Positions 1 through 11,200 of a stretch of 64,000 nucleotides of DNA are shown here, one piece after another. The notes beneath the pieces are model-generated. The model did no database searches. It saw only the letters and a program-made list of their open reading frames with translations, and was not told the DNA's origin. A program made the position numbers and the translations under genes. The DNA is taken from the NCBI GenBank assembly GCA_009760885.1, contig CM019693.1:48676751-48740750 (forward strand). The letters run 5' to 3'. Origin of the DNA: Achatina immaculata (Eukaryota; Mollusca; Gastropoda; Stylommatophora; Achatinidae). Numbering within the stretch: the stretch's first letter is position 1; each line of letters opens with the position of its first letter.

Positions 1-1906
1 CAGATTGCCATAGTGATGATGAAAAATCACTATTTAATGATTCTTCTAATGAAAATGATGTGTGTGAAAGTGATTCCTGTGACGGCGATCGGATTAAAAA
101 TACAATAACTAGGCACAGCGTTGCTGCGTCAGATAGTCAAACTTCTAGTGACAGTGATTCAGTATCAAGATATAATGTTCCAGCTGCAGGTATTTTACAT
201 ATTTCGTGTGATATAGTTAGCAGTGATATAGGTGTGTGGAGTAACACTGATTCTACACCAGTTCTTGAACATTTTCTAGGAAATCCTGGTGTTTCAGTGA
301 ACGTAAACAAACCAGACAGCATAGAGGAAATTTGTAGTATGATGTTTGGGAATGATTTTTTTGAACTGTTGGCTCATCATGAAAATTTATACCGTGCACA
401 GACCCAACATATGCACAAACCTACTACCTTTTTGTCTGAAAACATAACACCTGCAGAAATGAAAAAATTCCTTGGGTTAATTATTTTGATGGGCCAGACT
501 ATGAAGCCACACTGGAGAGAGTACTGGACAACAGACCCTTTACTGGAAACTCCAATATTTTCCAAAACAATGAGCAGAGCTAAATTTGAGCATCTTCTGA
601 CCTTTCTGCATTTCTCTGATAACTCTCAGATACTTCCAGAAACAGGCAGAATTGGCAAAATAAAACCTCTGCTGGATTATTTTTTGCCTAAGTTTCAGGA
701 GCTGTATAAACCAAAACAGCAGCTTTCGCTTGACGAAGGAATGATTCCTTGGAGAGGAAGACTGAAATTTAGGACATATAATCCTTCAAAGTTAACAAAG
801 TATGGGATCCTTGTGAGACTGGTGTGTGAGAGTGACACAGGCTACATACTAAACATGGAAATATATACAGGAGAAGGAAAGAAGCTACAAGAAACAGTCC
901 TATTTGTTCTGAGCCCTTATCTTGGAATGTGGCATCATGTATACCAAGACAACTATTACAACAGTGTGTCAGTGGCTGAAGTTCTACTGCAGAACAAAAC
1001 CAGAGTCTGTGGAACAATTAGAGAAAACAGAAGACTGCCAAAAAGTTTGAAAGCTGCTTCCAAACAAATAAAGAAAAGTGAAAGCACATTTTGTCGGAAA
1101 GACCAAACACTGCTTCAGGTCTGGAAAGACAAAAGAGTTGTTCGCATGATATCAACAATGCATAATTCAAGAATAGTTGCTACTGGGAAGACAGATAGAA
1201 AAACCGGACAGCCACTGATGAAACCAATTTGCATTGTTGATTACAACAAGCACATGAAGGGAGTAGACAGGGCTGATCAGTATCTTTCGTACTACAACAT
1301 CTTGAGGAAGACGGTGAAATGGAACAAAAAAGTAGGATTCTATCTCATCAATTGTGCATTGTTTAACTCATACATAATCTACAGAGCCTTAAATAAGAAC
1401 AAGAAGACCTATAAGCAGTATCTGGTTGAAGTGGCAAGATTCTGGCTCTCTGAAACCACTTCTACTGTTCAAGAAATCTTGGAAGCAGGTGTTGAGAATG
1501 AACCCCCTACCAAACAGCTCAAAAGGGCTCCAAGCAAGGATCCTCCAGGAAGATTATCTGGAATAGTAAAGGATCATGTCCTGGTGAAGATTGAGGGTCA
1601 AGGCACTAAAAAACCACCACCTAGGAAGTGCAGAGTGTGCTCAGTCAATGGGAAAAGGAGTGAAACAAGATTTATTTGTAAAAGTTGTCAAGTTCCACTG
1701 CATCCAGATAATTGTTTCACAAGATATCACACACTCAAGAAGTACTAGAGGGTCTTGGGAGTCTGTCTACCAAGTTGGATTACATTCCCTAAAGGGTGAG
1801 TAGAGATATGCATGTTTTTCTAAGTTCACTCAAAAAAGTTCATTTTTCAGAAAAATGGCTGGGAACTGGGGGTTTTTCAGGGTAAATAACTGTGGTCAAC
1901 AAAGTG
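1..1906 (+). mobile_element. piggyBac-family DNA transposon, right part (left end outside window)
   Basis: The transposase gene runs to 1748 and is followed by about 160 bases of non-coding DNA. On the minus strand the right terminus reads TTAACACTTTGTTGACCACA from 1910 inward, which fits the TTAAC-CTTTG type of piggyBac end. The TTAA at 1907-1910 is the expected target duplication. The left terminus is beyond the window edge. The element lies in an intron, or downstream part, of the minus-strand NAA25 gene, in the opposite orientation. Confidence 0.8.
3..1748 (+). CDS. piggyBac transposase (PGBD-like, DDE_Tnp_1_7), 5' end outside window
   Basis: Cut-and-paste transposase of the piggyBac family. 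The reading frame is open from base 3, so the true start lies left of the window; the codon at 60 is only a GTG inside the acidic Ser/Asp-rich N-terminal region. Counting from that codon, the catalytic aspartates are D225 (LSLDEGMIPWRGR), D297 (YQDNYYN), and D403 plus D406 (GVDRADQ). The spacing resembles the three catalytic positions of piggyBac. The C-terminus (about residues 525-562) holds CRVCSVNGKR, FICKSCQVPLH and a final Cys/His pair, a cross-brace zinc finger typical of the family. No stop or frameshift interrupts the visible 580 codons. It may be an active copy or a host-exapted PGBD gene; the TTAA-type terminus at 1906 favours a transposon copy. Confidence 0.92.
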   Translation, partial: DCHSDDEKSLFNDSSNENDVCESDSCDGDRIKNTITRHSVAASDSQTSSDSDSVSRYNVPAAGILHISCDIVSSDIGVWSNTDSTPVLEHFLGNPGVSVNVNKPDSIEEICSMMFGNDFFELLAHHENLYRAQTQHMHKPTTFLSENITPAEMKKFLGLIILMGQTMKPHWREYWTTDPLLETPIFSKTMSRAKFEHLLTFLHFSDNSQILPETGRIGKIKPLLDYFLPKFQELYKPKQQLSLDEGMIPWRGRLKFRTYNPSKLTKYGILVRLVCESDTGYILNMEIYTGEGKKLQETVLFVLSPYLGMWHHVYQDNYYNSVSVAEVLLQNKTRVCGTIRENRRLPKSLKAASKQIKKSESTFCRKDQTLLQVWKDKRVVRMISTMHNSRIVATGKTDRKTGQPLMKPICIVDYNKHMKGVDRADQYLSYYNILRKTVKWNKKVGFYLINCALFNSYIIYRALNKNKKTYKQYLVEVARFWLSETTSTVQEILEAGVENEPPTKQLKRAPSKDPPGRLSGIVKDHVLVKIEGQGTKKPPPRKCRVCSVNGKRSETRFICKSCQVPLHPDNCFTRYHTLKKY

Positions 1907-2052
1907 TTAAGCATATCTATCTCACTGTCTCACATTCTCTGACATCTTAAGCATATCTATCTCAATTCTCTGACCTCTTAAGCATATCTATCTCACTGTC
2001 TCACATTCTCTGGCAGTCTTAAGCATATCCATCTCATTATCTCACACTCTCT
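1907..2052. repeat. Tandem array of about 40 bp units, each starting TTAAGCATATC
   Basis: About four imperfect units begin with TTAAGCATATCTATCTCA and continue with CACATTCTCTG; one unit is shorter. The first unit's TTAA is also the piggyBac right target site. Confidence 0.8.
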
Positions 2053-2119
2053 TTTACCAGAACCTTTCATCAAAACTGAACAAAGTACAGTACATGGTGA
2101 CATGAACTTGTAATCTTAC

Positions 2120-2282
2120 GCTTGTCTGTGAGTGGGTGGACATTCATACACCTGACCGCCTCCTCTGCTGTGTCGTGACTGTCTGTCTGCATAATGAGAT
2201 CAAGCAGCAGCTTTTCTGTGTGGGCGCTGTGAAACTGGACGGAGTTGTCCAGCCTGCTTTGAAATTCCACAAATTCTTGAAT
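2120..2282 (-). CDS. NAA25: NAA25 exon (IQEFVEFQSRL)
   Basis: 163 bp, phase 0 in and phase 1 out. Encodes IQEFVEFQSRLDNSVQFHSA, then HTEKLLLDLIMQ and AVRCMNVHPLTDK, matching FRNRLNNSLHFAQVRTERML and SIKSMNLRPE. The acceptor is TTTGTGAACAG (weak pyrimidine tract) and the donor GTAAGA. Further exons lie left of the window, beyond the piggyBac insertion. Confidence 0.87.
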
Positions 2283-5200
2283 CTGTTCACAAAGTGGATA
2301 TTTATTTTTTGGTCACCTTTTAGTGATGATAAATCCAACAGTTTGTTGCAAACTCTAGAAAGCTACTTAGTAAATGGTTGGCTGCGGACCCTCACAAGTT
2401 ACCTGACAGACGGTTGGCTGGGGACCCTCACAAGTTACTTGACAGATGGTTGGCTGGGAACCCTCACAAGTTACTTGATAAATGGTTGGTCAAGACCCCT
2501 CAAAATTAATTGTTAAATAAAAATTGGAGTTTACCTCAAAACTTATCTGTAAATACAACGCAGACCTGGCATCTAAAACGCTACCAAACTACAAAGAAGG
2601 ATTCAGCTTTTATTATAATATCTGTAACTATCAGAAGAAAAGAAATAATGACACTGCCCATTTTCCATGTGTCTTTCTAAAGTTAAAAAAAAAACATGAT
2701 ATTTTATTAAACCTTCCAAGACTCTTGGAGAAAAAGGAAATTATGGACAATTTCATTGTCTTCTTTTTTCAACATTTACAATGGTCAACTTTAAATACAG
2801 TATGGACTCTGGTAAGATGAGCAGAGATCTAGCCATGAGAGTATAATGCATTTATCCACTCTGCTTGGATGAATGGATATGTGTGTTGTACTCTTGCAGC
2901 TAGGTGGCTGCTTGTCCTACTGGAGTCCATGGTTTGAGTCTCAGTCGTTCTCCTGTAATTTTTCTTTCTCTCATGTCCGGAAGCGTTCTGTCAACTTTTT
3001 TTTTAAGGCTAACCATACAACACCGTGATAAAAAAAAAAAAATGCTTCACAAGTGATTTTGTGTTTTTTCCAAATATTCTCATCAAACAATGTGGAAGCA
3101 GACTTGACAATGCTAGATAGAAGAAGAAATCTAAAACAAATATAAAAATGTTTTGTATCTTTCTTCACAAGATTACATGACTCGTGGAATCTTCTATCTA
3201 GCAGAGAAGAAAGCACAGAACAGAGACCTCATTGCACAGTTGTAGTAACTGATTCTAACTGTAGTACTAAAAATGATTCCATTTGTTCTATTCCAGATCC
3301 TCGATCCACTTGTTTTACTACAAATAACTAACTCATATACCAGTTTTTACTTACTCTTCCAAAAGAGCCAAATTTATATGATGACATCAAATGCTCAGAT
3401 GCCTGAAACGTACAAACATTATGGTGAGGCAACCAACAGGGACCATTACAAGTCAATAGTCTACTGTAGTGATTCTTAACCTGGGGTCTATAGAAGGACT
3501 TTTGGGGTTCCACAGACAAGCAAATGGATTCAGTTGACTAAAAAAAATTCACATCATCTGGGTTCTATTTACTGGTTCATTTTTAACAAGAGGTCCACAG
3601 ATGTTCTCTGGTCAGAAAGGAGGTACATGGCCCAAAGAAAGGTTGAGAACCACTGGTCTACAGTATTAACCCTTTTAGGGTTATTTTTTTAAAATTATGT
3701 CACTCATTCTGTGATCAATTATTTTCACACAAATAAACAAAAGTATAATGTACAATAGTTACAAAGATGAAGTCAAGATTTATATCTGAAATGTTTCCTG
3801 TATGCATGCAGGAAATTCTATTGCAGAGCGCGGAACAACACAGCTCCTTCAGATTATCAGAGGAAGTACCCCCCTCCGACAAGTTTTGGCCCTATTAAAC
3901 TCCTGATATTGGCTGATGATGATATAATTTTGACAGTAAAGGTGGTTGCAAATGATAAAGAATCTGCTGGTGGTAAAGATGATTATTTATCTATATATAT
4001 AAAAATGGATGTATGTGCATGTGTGTGTTCCAACAACACGCTGGAACACCTGAAGCAATTTCAACCGAACTTAGTACACATATGACTTACAGTCTGGAAA
4101 TGTAAGTGGGGGTAAAACTCCCCTATCTCCCCTAGGGGTCGAGGTATGAAGGGGGTAACATACTTTCCACTCAAGGAAAACAAAAGAATAGTCTAAGGGA
4201 GATAATCATAAAATAGGGTGGTGCTGGTCTAAGAACAGCATTTCTAGCCTCCCATGGCATGTACAAATAATTTTGATGGTCTAAATAATTTTTTATATCT
4301 TTTTGTCTTAATTATACTTGTAAAAATAAATTTTAACACTGTTTTTTTCCTTATGTTTATATTAACTTTTTACTGTAGTCTTTAGCAGATTTCACTGCTC
4401 AGTGACAGTGTGCTGTTTTCTTATTTTTTTTATATTAGCTTTTCAAATTAGGAAGAGAGAGAGAGAGGGTGAGAGAGAGATAGAAACAGGGAGAGAGATA
4501 GAGATAGAGACAGAGAGAGAGGGAGAGAGATAGATCTGAGATCGCCATGTTTCTCCCATGGACAACCTTATGATGTTTGCACAAGGGTGGATTCACTCAA
4601 GAATTTATTTATTCTTGCTCCAGGAGGTGAAACTAAAAATGTTTATAATCAAGTTGTGAATTAAATTAATATTATAGTGAATTTGTAAAAGACTTTACTC
4701 TATAATTTGTATACTGTACTTGTACTTTTAAATACCGGTAAACAAAATTACTTCGATATTACACTATATATAGAATTAATTCCTTTTCATGTCTAACAGA
4801 TGATTGGGATAAATAAATATCCGGGCAATGCTGGTAATCAGCTAGTTTAACTATATTTAGCTTTACCCAGTTGCTGAAGTTGCTGTCCAGCAGCCTCCCA
4901 CAATATCTGACAACTAGGCCAGCCACTATTTATGAGACAGAAAGAAAACTTGGGGATAATGCTAAATAAATATCTGTCATACTCTCTTCTAAAACCTAGC
5001 TTTAATCAAGTGCACAGACAAATTCAGCACAACAAACTTAGGTTCTGATTTTCTTCTTTATTGTTCCATCAGAATGTCCTTTATTTCCAAGCAGTGGGTT
5101 TTGCTACTTCTGTTGTTGGAATTGTTGGAAATATAATAAGTCCTGGGTCATGCTAAACCTGCTGTCAGGATAAGTCCACACATTCTGTCACGACAAGGCT

Positions 5201-8200
5201 GTAACTTACCTCTCTCTGATTGAGAACAAAGAAGCGCACCATTGTTGTATACATTGTCCCAGCCTCCATGAAGTATCCCAGCCGTATCACATGGTTGGAT
5301 ACAATGTGCCTGTGGATATGATAAACAAAACTCACATATCACATCAATTTCCACTATAATCTTCAAAACAAATTAAATGGCTCAACGTATCTCCTTGTGG
5401 TTACTAGGCACACAGTCAGTATTGTGCATACTTCCATAGTGTTCCAGCAGTATCACAATGGCCAGATGCAATGTTTTCTGCAGCCCAGCCTCTCCTGATT
5501 ATGTTGATAAGATTTAAGGAACACTGAGAAAGAAACTTCTTCTTCTTCACAAGCTGGAGGTCTCTGATGAACACAGTAGTCTGGCTCAGGCTGCTGACAC
5601 TGCCACACAACTTGGTCCAGGTTAGTAATGGTAATGGCCACATGTGTCTTCTTTACTTCTCTTAAATGGAGGGCAGGCCTGCAGCACTTGACACCTGTGC
5701 CTATCTTCAGCTTGTTATTTGTAAATGAGAAAGAATAAGATGATGAATCAAACAATGAGCATTAAGACATGCAATGATTTCACAACATGATATATGTTGT
5801 TCCTTAATTCACTGGTATGTCTTAGTCTAAGATGATACTTACCCCAATGTATCATTCATAATGTGCTTGATCTCCATACCATCATACAGTGCAGGACATG
5901 GGCCAAATACACCTGGCAAAAGAATACATGAACACAGGCTATTCATCATCTTCCTTCACACAAACTTTCAGTTACAGCCATCATCATCATCATCTGCTAT
6001 GCAATCTGCTGTGGGAAATTATCTTTCTCCTAGATCTCAAATGAAGACACATTCTTTCCCCTCAGCGACATACATTTATGTCTAAACCAAGTCTGTCAAA
6101 GGACTGGCTTTAGTTTGCCAATTCAAGTAAGTTTCCATATGAAAGGTTTTATTCTGGTGACAATCTACTGTGGGAAATTATCTTTCTCCCAGATCTCAAA
6201 TGAAGACACATTCTTTCACCTCAGCAATATATACTCATGGAAAAAAGTAAGTGTGCAGTGGTGTCAAGCGCACTAATTACGTTGTCATGAGTGGAATGAA
6301 ATCAAATTTGGCATGAAGTTTTGTCTGAGTGTTGTCCACTTTCCTGTGCTGCACGAAGTTGATCGCACTATTCATGGGGAGATAACCACAGCTCCAGTGA
6401 AATCAGGTGCGTGATCCATGACTGGTTACTGGCCACTGACAAAATGAGGGTAAGTGGGTAATTCTGTTCCCAGAGATCTCTTCACATAATCATTGAAGAA
6501 AGGAGTAGTGGAATTCCAACATAAACATCTTTTTTCATCATGCCAAGATTGAACGAAAATCAGCGAGGAATAGCTGTTGGGATGTTAATTGCTGGATCAA
6601 CAGTAGCAGCAATATCTCAACATTTTAATGCTCACAGAAACACAATATCACACCTTCAAAGTCGTTTCAACCAAAATGGTTCCGTTGCTGACCGCCATAG
6701 AAGCGGTAGACCACGAATTACCACCCTTGCACAAGACCGCTACATCCACCTCATGCACCTTCGTAACGGATTTCTCCAGGCAACATGTGTAACAGAATAA
6801 TATTCTGTACAGATTGTTTTGTGTAACCCTGTGGTTGTGGTCTGGTAGACCACAACTCATCACTGTATGCTAAGCACGGAGAAAATATCTCATGTTTCGA
6901 GAGAATTCTGAGTCAGGTTGTTTAGGTTAGACGGGAGGTGTGAATGAGTGGAGAGAGAGTTTTTGGTCAGAATGTTGTAGCGAGAGGTTGTGTGTTTGAT
7001 TCTAGGAAAGGATAGAGATTCTGTAGTTAAATTGTTGTAGTTGATGGATTGCTTTTCTTAAGACAAATTGTTGTAGTAGTCATGTAGATTTGTGTGTCGA
7101 TTTGTCCACGTTCTTTGGACAAAGGTTGAATGTCTGACCTAGTCCCATGGCGATGTTAATCACCTGGACTTATGTTTTTTTGGTTGATCATTTGTAATTG
7201 TATCCATCAAGTTTTACACTCTACATCGTTGCAACACTCATCGTACAAATGGGATCTCATCATTAAACATATACAGTGTGTCTGCGGAATCCTGTGATTT
7301 CTTGGATTCATGTTATGTGTCATCAGTGGTGTAGAGTTGTTGATTTACATGTAACTGGTCATGTCGTGTATTGATGAGTAGTGGAGTCAGTGTTCCTGGG
7401 TTGTCCTGTTACAGAGTGTAATGTAATGTGAGTCTCTGAGCCTAATGCTCATTGTCTGAATGTAATAGTCACGGTACATAACACTATATGTACACACAAG
7501 TTTACTGCTCAGTAATATAAACAAGTCACATCACACAGCAAGAAATGACTCCCTGTTTAGAAGAAATTCTGTTTTAGTAGTGCGTGAAATACTACTTAAC
7601 ATGGACTGCCAGCAACATTCCCGGTTTAAGACGTGTGTCGGGCAGGACAGTACGGAACAGACTCAGGGACGTAAATCTCTTACCTTATAGACCTGCAGCT
7701 AGACCAATACTGACAGTTCGACACAGACAAACCTGCCTGACTTTGGTCAGGCACCACGTGGCATGGCCCTTTCATCAATGGAGATGGATCCTATTCACTG
7801 ATGAGTCAGATCCTGTCTGCAAGGCCATGATGGACGTGCTTTAGTGTACAGGCAAAGAGGAGAACGCTTTATGAATAACTGTGTGCTGGAGGTGGATAGG
7901 AGGAGAGGTGGCAGTGTAATGGTTTTGGGAGGAATTTCATATGCTAGCCGAACAAACCTAGTCTTCCTCAATGGCAACTTTACAGGATTACGATATAGGG
8001 ACAAAATCATTATACGCCACATAATGCCTTTTCTTGATGCTAATGCACAAGGCATGATACTGCAGAAGGATAACGCTCGTCCACTTGTCGCACATGTGGT
8101 CAGGGACCACTCTCAACAGCTTCAGATTACTGTCTTGTCATGGCCAGCAGTTTCACCGGACCTGTCATCTAGCGAGCACATTTGGGATGAACTGGACTGC

Positions 8201-11200
8201 AGGTTGCGAAGACGACACAATAGTCCTGGAAACCGCCAAGAATTAGCCCAAGCGTTCCAAGAAGAATGGAATAACATGCCTTAACAATTGATACAGCGTG
8301 TCATTGGTTCGATGAGAAGGTGGTGTCAAGAAGTGATAACTGCCCAAGGAGGACATACATGATATTGAAACCCTGATTTTCTTTTCTTTGGGCGGTGAGC
8401 CACATTAGGTGAATTTTTTTCACTTTTTTTTGTGACTTGTGACTGGCCTGAAAGTTATCATTTTATGTTTTTTTGGATGATCATTTGTAATTGTATCCAT
8501 CAAGTTTTACACTCTACATCGTTACAACACTCATCGTACAAATGGGATCTCATCATTAAACATATAAAGTGTGTCTGCTGAATCCTGTGATTTCTTGGAT
8601 TCATGTTAAGTGTTAACTGTGGTGTAGAGTTGTTGATTTACATGTAACTGGTCATGTCGTGTATTGATGAGTAGTGGAGTCAGTGTTCCTGGGTTGTCCT
8701 GTTACAGAGTGTAATGTAATGTAAGTTGAGTCTCTGAGCCTAATGCTCATTGTCTGAATGTAATAGTCATGGTACATAACACTATATGTACAAACAAGCT
8801 TATTGCTCAGTAATATAAACAAGTCACATCACACAGCAAGAAATGACTCCTTGTTTGGAAGAAATTCTGTTTTAGTAGTGTGTGAAATACTACTTAACAT
8901 GGACTGCCAGTAACATTCCAGGTTTAAGACGTGTGTCGGGCAGAACAGTACGGAACAGACTCAGGGAGGTAAATCTCTTACCTTATAGACCTGCAGCTAG
9001 ACCAGTACTGACAGTTCGACACAGACAAACCTGCCTGACTTTGGTCAGGCACCACGTGGCATGGCCCTTTCATCAATGGAGACGGATCCTATTCACTGAT
9101 GAGTCAGATTCTGTCTGCAAGGCCATGATGGGCGTGCTTTAGTGTACAGGCAAAGAGGAGAACGCTTTATGAATAACTGTGTGCTGGAGGTGGATAGGAG
9201 GAGAGGAGGCAGTGTAATGGTTTTGGGAGGAATTTCATATGCTGGCCGAACAAACCTAGTCTTCCTCAATGGCAACCTTACAGGAGTACAATATAGGGAC
9301 AAAATCATTATACGCCACATAATGCCTTTTCTTGATGCTAATGCACAAGGCATGATACTGCAGAAGGATAACGCTCGTCCACATGTCGCACATGTGGTCA
9401 GGGACCACTCTCAACAGCATCAGATTACTGTCTTGCCATGGCCAGCAGTTTCACCGGACCTGTCATCTAGCGAGCACATTTGGGATGAACTGGACTGCAG
9501 GTTGCGAAGACGACACAATAGTCCTGGAAACCGCCAAGAATTAGCCCAAGCGTTCCAAGAAGAATGGAATAACATGCCTTAACAATTGATACAGCGTGTC
9601 ATTGGTTCGATGAGAAGGTGGTGTCAAGAAGTGATAACTGCCCAAGGAGGACATACATGATATTGAAACCCTGATTTTCTTTTCTTTGGGCGGTGAGCCA
9701 CATTAGGTGAATTTTTTTCACTTTTTTTTGTGACTTGTGACTGGCCTGAAAGTTATCATTTTATCTGTTATTGGATAATCAAACATAATGTGTGCCAAGT
9801 TTTATTTCACTCATCACCTGAATATGTTCATAGTGCTTTTTATTTTTTTCCGTGAGTATATACCTCTAAACAAAGTCTATCAAAGAACTGGCCAACCCAA
9901 GTGTGTCAACCCAAGTGAGTTTCTACATGTTAAGTGTTAACTGTGGTGTAGAGTTGTTGATTTACATGTAACTGGTCATGTCGTGTATTGATGAGTAGTG
10001 GAGTCAGTGTTCCTGGGTTGTCCTGTTACAGAGTGTAATGTAATGTAAGTTGAGTCTCTGAGCCTAATGCTCATTGTCTGAATGTAATAGTCATGGTACA
10101 TAACACTATATGTACAAACAAGCTTATTGCTCAGTAATATAAACAAGTCACATCACACAGCAAGAAATGACTCCTTGTTTGGAAGAAATTCTGTTTTAGT
10201 AGTGTGTGAAATACTACTTAACATGGACTGCCAGTAACATTCCAGGTTTAAGACGTGTGTCGGGCAGAACAGTACGGAACAGACTCAGGGAGGTAAATCT
10301 CTTACCTTATAGACCTGCAGCTAGACCAGTACTGACAGTTCGACACAGACAAACCTGCCTGACTTTGGTCAGGCACCACGTGGCATGGCCCTTTCATCAA
10401 TGGAGACGGATCCTATTCACTGATGAGTCAGATTCTGTCTGCAAGGCCATGATGGGCGTGCTTTAGTGTACAGGCAAAGAGGAGAACGCTTTATGAATAA
10501 CTGTGTGCTGGAGGTGGATAGGAGGAGAGGAGGCAGTGTAATGGTTTTGGGAGGAATTTCATATGCTGGCCGAACAAACCTAGTCTTCCTCAATGGCAAC
10601 CTTACAGGAGTACAATATAGGGACAAAATCATTACACGCCACATAATGCCTTTTCTTGATGCTAATGCACAAGGCATGATACTGCAGAAGGATAACGCTC
10701 GTCCACATGTCGCACATGTGGTCAGGGACCACTCTCAACAGCATCAGATTACTGTCTTGCCATGGCCAGCAGTTTCATCGGACCTGTCACCTAGCGAGCA
10801 CATTTGGGATGAACTGGACCGCAGGTTGTGAAGACGACACAATAGTCCTGGAAACCGCCAAGAATTAGCCCAAGCGTTCCAAGAAGAATGGAATAACATG
10901 CCTTAACAATTGATACAGTGTGTCATTGGTTCGATGAGAAGGTGGTGTCAAGAAGTGATAACTGCCCAAGGAGGACATACATGATATTGAAACCCTGATT
11001 TTCTTTTCTTTGGGTGGTGAGCCACATTAGGTGAATTTTTTTCACTTTTTTGGTGACTTGTGACTGGCCTGAAAGTTATCATTTTATCTGTTATTGGATA
11101 ATCAAACATAATGTGTGCCAAGTTTTATTTCACTCATCACCTGACCATGTTCATAGTGCTTTTTATTTTTTTCCCTGAGTACTGTCAAAGAATTGGCCAA

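Larger units (their letters stand above)
6232..9858 (+). mobile_element. Tc1-family transposon with internal insertion and internal tandem duplication
   Basis: The left end TACTCATGGAAAAAAGTAAG (after TA at 6230) pairs with a right end that reads TACTCACGGAAAAAAATAAA on the minus strand (ending 9858, then TA). A TGGCATGAAG/TTGGCACACA similarity continues inward, as expected for subterminal Tc1 repeats. The interior contains one N-terminal and two C-terminal transposase parts. A third C-terminal copy lies just outside, at 9929-11181. Confidence 0.8.

Noticed and set aside
5453..5755. Minus-strand 100-codon ORF
   Set aside because: Flanked by two NAA25 exons that are contiguous in the protein; no domain and no compatible splice phases were seen.
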